Origin: Reclinomonas americana ATCC 50394
Taxonomy: Eukaryota; Jakobida; Jakobea; Jakobida
DNA length: 25,580 nucleotides
NCBI GenBank assembly: GCA_048213135.1
Contig: AFZH01022989.1
Coordinates: forward strand, 1-25,580
Direction: 5' to 3'
The position numbers were made by a program, and so were the translations under genes. Shown in pieces: positions 8,901-18,854 of this stretch. Each line of letters begins with the position of its first letter. Within the stretch, counting starts at the first letter, position 1. Under the pieces are notes generated by a model that ran no database searches, was not told where the DNA came from, and saw nothing but the letters and a program-made list of their open reading frames with translations.

Positions 8901-11665
8901 AACAATTGTGGGCCAAGTGGTTCGATCGTGATGATTCGTCGCAGGATTCACTTATCCGCGCTGTTGCGGTGATGTTGTTCTTGGTATACACAACTTTGCT
9001 GTCTCTGTCTCACCTGTATGAGTTGGTGCAGGCATTGCTAAAGTGGAGTCGACTGGGTGTGTCAAAGCAACGTGTGGAATTCATGCACAAGTCTGTGTTG
9101 GAGTACTTTGCCGCACAATCGTGGCTGGCAGATGTGCGATTGTTGGCCAATGAGGAGGTTGAGTTGGAGGTGAGTGATCCCTGTTCGATTGTAGTTCTTC
9201 GTGAGTGTACTTTTCGCTTGTCCGAGTGTGTGCATGCTGAAACGCACTTGTATTATCGCAGGATCGAGTTGACAGGCTGTGTTACTGCTTCAGCGGTCAG
9301 CGGGCACTGCTCACCTCCGACGAAGTGAGTGTGACAGCGTCTCGACGCGCCTGAGTACACGCTCATTCATTTTTTCCTCTGTGGATTGCAGGGTCTCAAC
9401 TCCATCCTTTCCTTCGTTGCCGAGCAAATTCGGGCTGACCCGTTGCTGCACGACGTGTTGTGGAGCGCTATTTCGCTGTCACGGAAGGAGGAGAGGATTG
9501 TCGCGGTGGCATCGAGTGCGGCCAGCGCACTTTGTCTCGCGGAGGTGTCGTTCAGTGGGCGCGATTTGTCTGGAGTGCGAGTGACGGGTGCGGATTTGAG
9601 GGATGCGGTGATGCATCGGACGGTGTGGAGGGGAGCGGATTTGCGAGGGGTGAATGTGTGCATGGCGTATGCGAGGGAGACGGATTTTCGAGGGGCGGAT
9701 GTGTGGGGTGTTAAGTGGCCGAGAAAGCCAATGGAGGGCCACACGGGTCAGGTGTTGTCTGTCACTGTCACTCCCGATGGTCAGCACATTGTGAGTGGCA
9801 GTTGGGACAAAACTGTGCGAATATGGTCTGTCGCGAGTGGCGAGGAAGTGCGACGATTAACAGGGCACACAGGCCTGGTGGGCTCTGTCGCGCTCACTCC
9901 CGATGGTCGGTGCATTGTGAGTGGGAGTGGAGACGGCACAATTCGAGTGTGGTCTGTGGTGAGTGGGGATGAGATGCGACGATTTGAAGGACACACTGCC
10001 TTGGTGACGTCTGTCACTGTCACTCCCGATGGTCAGCACGTTGTGAGTGGCAGCTGGGACAAGACGGTGCGAGTGTGGTCATTGTTGAGTGGGGAGGAAG
10101 TGCAACTGTTGGAGGGGCACACTGTAGGTGTATGGTCGGTTGTCGTGACTCCGGATGGACAGCACATCGTAAGTGGGAGTGGTGACATGACTTTGCGAGT
10201 GTGGTCCGTGGCAAGTGGAGAAGAAGTGCGACGATTGCAGGGACACACTGGCCGGGTGTTGTCTGTCGCTGTCACTCCCGATGGTCGGCATGTTGTAAGT
10301 GGGAGCGATGACAAGACAGTGCGGGTATGGTCACTGGCAAGCGGTGAAGAACTGCGACGATTGGAGGGACACACTGCCGTAGTGAAGTCTGTCGCCATCA
10401 CTCGCGATGGTCAGTACATTGTGAGTGGGAGCGATGACAACACTGTGAGAGTGTGGTTACTGGCGAGTGGCGAACAGGTGCGCCGGCTAGAGGGGCACAC
10501 TGAGTGGGTGCTGTCTGTCACAGTCACGCCAGACAGTCGTCACATTGTGAGCGGGAGTGGGGACAAGACAGTGCGAGTGTGGTCGGTGGCGAATGGAGAA
10601 GATGTACGACGGTTGAACGGACACACTGGTTCGGTGCTGTCAGTCGCTGTCACTCGCGATGGTCAGCAGATTGTGAGTGGGAGCGATGACAGGACGGTAC
10701 GCGTGTGGTCACTGGCGAGTGGAGAAGAAGTGCGACGATTGGAGGGACACACTGATGTGGTGTTGTCTGTCGTCGTCACTCCCGACGGCCAGCACATTGT
10801 GAGTGGAAGCGGAGACAAAACGGTGCGAATGTGGTTATTAGCGAATGGAGAGGAGGTGCGACGGCTGGAAGGGCACACTGGATGGGTGTTTTGTGTCGCC
10901 GTCACTCCCAATGGTCAGCATATTGCAAGTGGGAGCAGAGACTGGACGGTGCGAGTGTGGTCAGTGGCGAGTGGAGAAGAAGTGCGACGGCTAGATGGGC
11001 ATGCTAGTGGGGTGCGGTCTGTTGCCGTCACTCCCGATGGTCAGCACATAGTGAGTGGGGGCAGAGACAACACGGTGCGAGTGTGGTCAATGGCGAATGG
11101 AGAAGAAGTGCGACGGCTGGAAGGACACACTGGCGTGGTGTCATCTGTCGCCGTCACTCCCAATGGTCAGCACATCGTCAGCGGGAGTTGGGATTCTACT
11201 GTGAGAGTGTGGTCACTGGTGAGTGGTGAGGAACTGCGGCAGTTAAAAGGAGACACTCGAGCCGTGAACTCTATCACGCTCACTCTTGATGGTCAGAACA
11301 TTGTAAGTGGGAGCGATGACTGTACTGTGCGAATGTGGTCTGAGGCGAGTGGAGAAGAAGTAAGTCGGCTGGAAGGACACACTGGTCATGTGTTATCTGC
11401 CGCCTTCACTCCCACTGGTCAGCACATTGTGAGTGGGAGCCATGATAACACGGTGCGAGTGTGGTCGCTGGCGAGCGGACAGGCGGTGCTACATGGCACA
11501 GATGCCGATCTCGCTGGCGCCTCTGGCAGCACTGTCGCCACCGACAGTCTCACAATCCGAGCATCAGACAAGTTGATTCACGTGCTGCGGAGAGATCGGC
11601 AGAGCGAACTGCTTGAGCGAATCCTCGGGTCATTCCTGCCCGACTTTAGCGACGCTTTGCATTAA
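5994..11665 (+). CDS. NACHT-pentapeptide-WD40 NLR-like protein, copy B (complete model)
   Basis: I propose 13 exons: 5994-6217, 6578-6881, 6946-7083, 7422-7647, 7833-7906, 7979-8178, 8240-8333, 8463-8609, 8680-8793, 8885-8983, 9032-9169, 9262-9324 and 9392-11665. They sum to 4095 nt (1364 aa plus stop) with all phases matching. The start is the first ATG of a GC3-rich exon; a second Met at 6027 is possible. Residues 1-222 are a poorly conserved N-terminus with a Pro-rich patch (LPQPPPLPPKP) and no recognised effector domain. Walker A GWSGGGKT is at 228-235, Walker B LVLDGYDE at 300-307, and VVSVRR follows. PLMLNMI is at 421. Winged-helix FMHKSVLEYFAA is at 557-568. Pentapeptides lie at about 662-715 and 14 WD40 repeats at 723-1310. 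The tail shares LIHVLRR and SFLPDF with copy A. NACHT proteins normally oligomerise on ligand binding by the repeat domain. The first two exons are the least certain. Confidence 0.83.
9737..11500 (+). repeat. Fourteen tandem WD40 repeats (copy B)
   Basis: There are fourteen uninterrupted 42-codon repeats with no length variation (1764 nt), enough for two seven-bladed propellers. Variation is concentrated. Positions 4-5 after GHT read GQ, GL, AL, VG, GR, AV, EW, GS, DV, GW, SG, GV, RA, GH. Position 7 is L, G, T, W, K, F, R, S or N. Position 23 (before the Asp) is W, G, D, R or H. Position 25 is K, G, M, N, R, W, S or C. The framework residues are almost invariant except in repeat 13 (GDT, LTLDGQN). 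All 14 repeats are within one exon. Confidence 0.93.
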
Positions 11666-12051
11666 TGAGAGAATGTATATGCACAACGAGTGAGGGTGAT
11701 TGATGTTCTTCTCTTATGGTTTGTGTTGGTTTCAGGAGCGGGTGAATGCATTAAGAACCTCACTTCGCAGGATGCACGCGCATGGCCACAGAGACCGTCG
11801 GTGAACAAGCGACGCGTATTCAGGACCAGGGCGCGCAATGAAAGCAAAATATTAAGATTGGTCCTTGATATGCGGCGTGCGTAGTTTACCGTCAGGCGTG
11901 CTATCCAACGACACCCAGGGCACACCGAGTGAGTTTGAAAGCGCATTCCTAGCAACCCTCAAGGCGACACCCGCAACAACCATGACGCGCAGTTCTCTAT
12001 TCACTCTCTGCGCGCTCACAGCATGGCTCTCGCTATCGTGAAAAACACTCT
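11666..12051. other. Convergent intergenic space, unit B
   Basis: This is noncoding spacer between the NACHT copy B stop and the kinase relic on the other strand. A minus-strand open frame at 11662-11955 has no homology or splice support that I can see. The end nearest the kinase resembles unit A. Confidence 0.55.
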
Positions 12052-12588
12052 TCATTCAATGATCAATGTAAACTGCCCGCACGCCTCGCGCAGTGCACGC
12101 ATGGCATCGAACGCCTCCTGCGCCGTCGGCCGGTCGCGTCGCATGCTCATGCACCGCATGCCGAGCTCGAACATGGGCTCAGCAATGCGCGGCGTCCATT
12201 CCACGCCACCATCCACCAGCTCCATGGGGCGGAGGGAGGCTGGCGAGCGGTCCCATGCATACAGCCACTCGCGGACGATGGCCGTTGGCTTCCCGGTAAC
12301 CAATTGTATGAGAACTACGCCTGTGGCAAATACATCCGCCTCCGATTGTTTGCTCCTCGAGTGCATGTGGAGTGGGTCCATGTAGTCCAGCGTACCGGCG
12401 GCGGCGGTGGTCTGTCGGCGGAGAAGAGGGAGCTGAGGGGGAGTGTGGAGATAGAGATGGAGGAGCGAGAGTAGATGAACCTTGCCGTCGACACAGGATT
12501 GCGCGATGCCAAAGTCGCCGAGACACGGCTCCAGGCGGTGGTCAAGCAGTACGTAGGATGGCTTTATGTCGCGGTGCACCACCTCGTT
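12052..12588 (-). pseudogene. Kinase C-lobe remnant, unit B
   Basis: Two minus-strand exons, 12481-12588 and 12052-12411, are separated by a 69-nt phase-0 intron. They encode only the back half of a receptor-like kinase: VVHRDIKPSYVLLD, CLGDFGIAQS, AAGTLDYMDP, DVFATGVVLIQLVTGKP, a C-lobe Arg motif (RRDRPTAQEAFD), and the end CGQFTLIIE. The catalytic-loop Asn (normally KPxN) is Tyr here, and that Asn is a metal ligand in active kinases. The exon for the N-lobe, present in unit A at 5079-5352, is absent. The upstream sequence 12590-12688 is not kinase-like. The reading frame of what remains is intact, unlike unit A. It is probably a truncated relic; a pseudokinase fragment cannot be ruled out. 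Confidence 0.78.
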
Positions 12589-12688
12589 CTGCGACAGAGC
12601 GAAGAGGAGGGGGAGATCGCATAGTATGAGAGACTGGCAAATGAGAAACGAAACCCCCGTATTCTAGAGGCAGCTTGCAGTTGCATGT

Positions 12689-14418
12689 TTATTCTTCATG
12701 CCCTTGCTCCCCCTGCAGCCGGTCTCGCATGGTCATCAGCTGCGCGGCGAGGTCTGTCACCTGGTCCCGTGTATCAGAGAGCAGAGAAGCGGTCCGGTCC
12801 CGCTCGGCCCGCAGTTCGGCGGCCAGTTGCTGTGGACCGTCGTTCCGCCGCCACCAGAGCGGCAGTGTGCTCAACTACAGCGACATCCTGTTGTGTGGCG
12901 AGCTGGTCGCGCTCTGCTCGCAGCCGCGTGATGAGTACCTCCTGCCATTCGACGGTGGCGCGCTCTGCCTGCAGTTGAGCGTCGAGTGCAGTGGACTTGG
13001 CCGACTCTTTGTGCAGTCGTGACTCGAGTTCAGCGACGCGTGCTTGGTCAGCAGCCGGTGGTGGTGGTGGCGGTAGTACTAAATGAGAGAAAGGGACGCA
13101 GTCAATATGCTGATAAGTAGTGCATCTCTACGATGATGGCAAACCTTGTGCAGGGTTGTCGCTGCTCCCACTCGGCGAAGGCACTGTGGATGAGGCCCCG
13201 TGATCATGAGTGCGCTGGCTTGCTGTTGGCGGAGTCAATTTAGAAACACATTTACAAGAATCGAGGGAAATTAAAATTCACACACCTCGCACTGTGTCGC
13301 CGCTCGCAGTCCGCTGCTCGTCTGGCGCGGGCGTGACAGAGCTCACGGCATTGGTACGTACTCCCGGCGGATACACTCCCAACACAACCACCTCCGGCGC
13401 CGGTGACCAGCCAGGTGCACGGTACGCAATCGCCGCTGCATCCTCCACCAGAAAGGCTCGCAGCACGACATCGACGAGGATGTAGTCGCGATCGTCGTCG
13501 TCTTCGTCACATAGGTCGCTGATGGCAGACACTGCCGACCGTGCAGCTGAGAGATCGAGTGCAGCAAGGCCGCGTGGCGTCGACCAGATCAGTACAGTGC
13601 TGTCATCACCACCACTCACGATGTGCTGGCCATCGGGTGTCACTGCCACTGTCCACACCCTACTCGCATGGCCTTCCAGTCGGCGCACCTCCTCACCACT
13701 TGCCACTGACCACACCCGTACAGTCTCGTCCCAACCGCTACTCATAATGTGCTGACCATCGGGAGTGAGAGCGACAGATGTCACCCCAGGGTGTTCCTCC
13801 AATCGTCGCACTTCTTCTCCACTCGCCAGTGACCACATTCGCACCATCTTGTCACCACTCCCACTCACGATGTGCTGACCGTCGGGAGTGACAGCAACAG
13901 ACAACACCGCAGATGTGTGTCCTTAAGTCGCACTTCCTCGCCACTCGCCAGCGACCACACTCTAACTGTTTTGTCCCGACCGCCACTCCCACTCGCAATG
14001 TCGGAGTGACGGCGACAGAATACACCTCTCCAGTGTGTCCCTCCAACTGACGCACTTCCTCTCCACTTGCCAGAGACCACACACGCACTGTCATGTCCGG
14101 ATAGTGACTCCCACTCACAACAACTGACCATCGGCAGTGACAGCGACAGACCACACCAGGCCAGTGTGTCCCTTCAGAACCTGCGTCAGCATACATTGTG
14201 AGGTGTACAGGTAGCAACAACAGACATGAACTCACACAAGAGCACCTTTGTTGCCATCCCGTTCTCGTGCGTGCTCAATGTGAAAGGGCAGTGCGAGAAG
14301 TCGGGACACGGACGAGTGACGGGAGCCTCCACAAATGCATGCGCACACACCATGGACGGACTTGCCGACGGAGGGATCGACGCCAACAATCTGCACAGAA
14401 GGCACGCACACACACATA

Positions 14419-14473
<55 letters not shown>

Positions 14474-14570
14474 ACAAGTCGCCGCGAGAGACAAGCTGTG
14501 CGACGGAGGCAACCGGAATAAAAGTTGTGTGCGTGTGCCAACGCACCACACACTTGACGGGCTTCTCCAT
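12689..14570 (-). pseudogene. WD40 and coiled-coil protein, frameshifted, unit B
   Basis: Exons on the minus strand are 14476-14570 (starting MEKPVKCVV), 14246-14390, 13286-14180, 13145-13222 and 12689-13078, with matching phases at every junction. The third exon encodes about five WD40 repeats of the NACHT-gene subtype, then a segment including YILVDVVLRAFLVEDA. Next come a Ser/Pro linker and a run of six Pro, then a charged coiled coil (LAAELRAERDRTASLLSDTR) ending GQGHEE-like at the stop. The first three WD40 repeats each carry an indel relative to the repeat consensus: near 14120, a ten-base loss near 14000, and near 13925. The coiled coil changes frame near 12830-12854. The last two repeats and the rest are clean. 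It looks like a recently decaying gene that once ran on into the kinase below, as unit A suggests. Confidence 0.65.
14411..14476. repeat. (CT)n(CA)n microsatellite inside an intron
   Basis: A CT tract runs directly into a CA tract. On the minus strand it begins exactly at the first intron of the WD40/coiled-coil gene (14391-14475), so the 5' splice site lies in a run of GTGTGT and the precise donor is ambiguous in steps of two bases. Confidence 0.85.
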
Positions 14571-14756
14571 GATTAATGAATGCGGCGCTGGAGTGATGCG
14601 TTGAGCGAAAGAAGAGAGGCAAGGGGAGGACGGTGCGCTCTGCGATGACGGGGCCGCATGCGGCCGATCAACGGATTATTGCCCTTTTGCTTACACAGTA
14701 CTTCTCGTTCTTACTGAGGTGTGCGTGATAGGAGTTTATGAAAGAACACATCACAA

Positions 14757-14964
14757 TCTGCGTGATTGCTTCCAGCACTGCAGTTCGGGTCCGAGTCGCG
14801 ATCGGCCAGCCGTTTGGCGTTTCACGCCGGCGCTTGCACTCGATTGTCTTGGAGATGCCCTGCACGCGTTCCACCCAGGAGAACTTGTGGACGCGCAGCG
14901 ATGTGTTGTCGATGGCAATAGAACGACCGATATCAGCGACTGGCGGATCCGGATGTGTTGCCAT
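14757..14964 (-). CDS. Possible exon or small gene of unknown function
   Basis: A minus-strand open frame begins MATHPDPPVADIGRSIAIDN and continues through HKFSWVERVQGISKTIEC and NGWPIATRTRT, with third positions mostly G or C in its central part. A candidate donor (GTGATG) follows ITQI at about 14756. I do not recognise the family. It could be a 5' exon of the WD40/coiled-coil gene below it, although the phase to the exon at 14570 does not match simply. It could also be a separate small gene. Nothing similar is seen upstream of unit A. Confidence 0.35.
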
Positions 14965-15268
14965 CCACTAGTGCTGCACATAGTCGTTGTGGAGTGTGTC
15001 CTACTGTACATATCGGCTTTGTTCTCAACCCCAGAGGATGAGATAAGCACACAAGACGTGTCGGCGATCATTCGTGTACGAATACCCAGTGAAAGCAATA
15101 CTAATATCTCGTCTTTACGATGGGGATGTGTTTGACGATTGAAGGGTGGCGAGTGTGAGATGTGAGTCGGGCGGCACGGGGGAGGGATGTGGTGGATCTC
15201 GCAGTGTGCATTGATCCGTGGGTTTTCATCTTTCGGCTCTTTTAGATGCACTATCAACGGCACACATA
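14965..15268. other. Intergenic spacer before the membrane-protein gene end
   Basis: This is noncoding as far as I can see; no splice-supported open frame or clear terminator was found. It separates the unknown minus-strand ORF from the stop of the large membrane-protein gene. Confidence 0.5.
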
Positions 15269-16905
15269 CTAATCAACACGCCCGTCGCCTTCCTGATGCC
15301 AACCGTGAACTCTGTTGGCTGCAATCACAAGGACGGCGTCGTGCATGTCGTCAGGGACACCGATCACATCCACCAGAAGGACTTGATCTCCTCTCTGTGC
15401 GACCGCGGCAGCATGCGCAGCTGGGGCTTCATCGACATGCTGCAGATCATCAACTGCATATCCATAATGGCCAGGTATGTTCGCCGCTTCGCCATCGGCT
15501 GCTTCGAAAGCACGGTGTCCATCTGATGCGGGTAAGTACACTGACGAAGGATATAGAGGAAAACGAAGGCATACGTCACCTGCATTGACAATGTGTGCGT
15601 CACCGTGGGTGACGTCTGCGTGCCTCACGTCGTCGTGTTCACGACCGCGAGGATGCACGAGCGCGACAGGATTGGGGGCCACTTGCCAGTAGTCCAACTG
15701 CTCGAACACTGGTGCGTCACGTGCGTTGATATCGATGGCTGCTGTGCATGAGAAGTGAGCTTGATGAGAGAAGTTGACAATCCACTCACACACACACACA
15801 CACATGCACACTGCTAGAGCGCGGAAAAGTGTGCACACAATTGCGGTGCTGCAATGTGGAGGCAACGAACACAGGGAGATCGAGGAGACAGCATGCAGCG
15901 TGTATGCATGCAGAGACAAATGGAGCGAGAGGGAATCCGATTGCTACGATTGGAGATGAGTAGGTGGCCACGCGAGAACACAGGAGAACGAGTCGGTGCC
16001 GCTGGATAGTAGAAGCGCAATGCAAGACACAAACAAGCAAATGCAAGATACGATACATAAGCGAAATCTGTGAGCCAATCCGATAACAATACGTCAGTGT
16101 ATCGTCGTGAGAATGATAACGCTCGCTCGCTACACACCCATACGCTTCTGCCGACTCCCTCGAGTGCAAACGTACCGTTCAGTGTTGGCCCCAGCCTGAA
16201 CAATGACAACGACAATAGTTGACGTGGTTCAGCATTGTTGCCGATCGCGTCATGAGGCACCGCAGGAACAGCGCCGTGTTCATGCAGGTCGGCGTCGTTG
16301 ATCGCCAAATCTTCGACCGGCAGCATCTCCAAGTCGAAGTTGGCCTGCACGACAGCATTGTCGACGTACCTGCCGCCAACATCAACCAGTGCTTGATCAT
16401 GGTCGGCTGGTCAAGAGTCCACAATGAGATGATGCGGACAGACGGATGTGTGGTAGCAATACTTCACCATCTGCTTCAGCATGATCCTGCGGTTCCATAT
16501 CGTCGTCATCAGACTGCTGTTCGACATCTCCATCCTCCTCCACATGACCAGGGGCGGCCAGGAAAAATTCGATTGAAGATGGTGATAGTTGTTGGAGTCG
16601 TGGGGCGCCGCGCCCCAATACAGGCGAACCCGCTGCGTCGGGAAGAGCCTGCAGCTCGAGCACCCCAGGTGCGCCATCTGTGCGAATAGAAAAGGGAATA
16701 GTGAGCAGCTGATGAACAAAAGGCGGGCAGAGTGAGAATGACACAGAAAGAGAGGGAGGGAGGGGGAGAGAGGAGTACCGGGTCCGTCAGGAGGAGCTTG
16801 CAGCCCAAGTTCCCGACGTGCACCACCTAGCCCTGTGCAAAGAGAGACAAAACAATGAGTAGGCGAAGGAACAAGAGAAGGTGGAATAGAGAATGACACA
16901 GAATA

Positions 16906-16942
<37 letters not shown>

Positions 16943-18813
16943 CGAACCAGGTGTGCTGGGAGGTGCCTGACGCTCGAATTCTCCAGGTGCGCCATCTGTG
17001 CGAATTGAGATAGAACAATGAGTAGCTGAAGGAGCAACACAAGGCGGAACAAAGAACAACACAAAATAAGGGAGAGAGAGGAAGACTGTCAACTAATTGC
17101 ACAGGCATTCAAGTGTTCTCAATCCGTGCAAGCAGAGTGATAAACACAGCAAGCAAATGCCGAGATGGGTACAGTTCGATTCGCGAGATGCAAGAGAAGA
17201 GCGAGTCCACCGAATGCAGTTTCTCGCAACGCACCATCATGATCATCCACTCCCGGTACGATGGCAGCTAAACGAGCATTCTGCTGACGAGCTTGATTAC
17301 GCCGTTGGCAGCATGACGTCGCCGACCGCACTGCCGACAAGAGCACCGGTCCAGCGAGAATGACACCAATCGCGGCCAACACAGCAATGCTGGCGTCGAC
17401 TTTGAAAGTCGACGAGACGCGTGATGCAAACAGAGTGGAAATGACGATGAGGCCACCAAGACCAATGGCCTACTCAAAGACACAGAACACCATTAAAAAG
17501 ATGCATGGGAACACGGTGGTGTGCAGGGGTTGCGCATCACCTCCAGCACATTGTTACGCATGCTTTCGTATGGGAGTACCGCCAGGTGGACGGCAAGGAA
17601 GCCGATGCAGATGAGCCACAAGGCCAGAGGGAGCACGTCGAGCAAGTTTGCGGCGGCGAGCGGGAACAGAACTGCGAGGAGTACGAGGCGGCGCGAGAGC
17701 TGGTAGGCTGTGCGTAGTAATCGTCAGAAGCGGCATTAGCACGTATGAGTGGTGGGCGGTGATCGTACCGTAAAACCACACCACCGGCCGCCGGAAGTGG
17801 TGGTACAGGATGCCGAACCGACGACGAGTCTGTGGATGATCCCAAGTGAACCAAGTGGGCCAAGGGAGGAGAGAGGAGTGAAAATGGAGGTCGAGGATGA
17901 CGGAGACGAATGTGGCTTCAGAAAGATAGAGCACTTGAAGGATGACTGAGACAAGTGAAACGAAATGCAGCTGCCGTAGAGACGACGATGACAGAAGACG
18001 ACGAAAGCTTCCTGTCCACATCGAACGCACCTGCTCGTCATCCAGTCTCTTACGCGTTCGCAAGCGAACTGTCCAGCAGACCAGCAAAACAGGCGTGCAG
18101 AGTACCAGGGCCAATAAAATGACAAAGATTGGGAGCAATTTGGTCCACCTGCGATCAGCAACTGGGTGTCAAGCAGTGCACATGGTAGCACGCGAAAGGT
18201 TGAAACCGTGGTGCCACCACCGCCAGTTACGCAACACTCCCTCAAAGCACACAATGCTCGGCAAGAACAGCATCACGCGCGACTGGCCGACCGACGTACA
18301 CGTGAAAAACATGATGCCAACTTCAGCAAAGCCCTTGTAGGCCGCCACCAACAGCAGCACCACGCTGGTCAACACGTAGCGATGCGGCGAAGAGACGTCA
18401 TGGAACCACGTGGAGAATCGCATCCACCGTTGACCCGATGCGCCGTGGCCATGGTGCTGGAAGCGACCGCGATTGCGAACGCACAGCCGAACAAGGAGAG
18501 CGGCCAACAGCCGGTGCATGGCAAAAGTCAGCCAAAGGAGGCCTATGTAGACAAACGGCGACACCAGTCGCGCCACGAGATCGCCGACAGCATCGAGATT
18601 GAAGGGGCAGCCGACGTCAAAGAGGCGCGGTATCCAGAAGGTGAGGAGGCGACTGAGGGTGAGCAGCTCGACGTTGGGATAGAAGAGCAGAGTGGCGGTC
18701 TGCAGGGTGAAGATGATCATCTCGGCAGAGGCTGCGTTGTACGGATCATTAAGTGTCCACAAGCAACGCATCAACGGAACATACATACACACACACACAC
18801 GCACTCACTCACT

Positions 18814-18854
<41 letters not shown>

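Noticed and set aside
9479-10911. Long minus-strand open frames across the WD40 array
   Set aside because: They are shadows of the repeat read backwards; the plus frame gives canonical WD40 repeats.
15218-15526. Plus-strand open frame with GC-rich third positions (NSVGCNHKDGVVHVV...)
   Set aside because: It lies antisense to the last exon of the membrane-protein gene, whose phase, acceptor and stop fit sixteen other exons. The bias is likely an echo of the opposite strand.
16219-16689. Plus-strand open frame over the acidic tail region
   Set aside because: It overlaps two minus-strand exons with consistent phase-1 splice sites and has no splice partners of its own.
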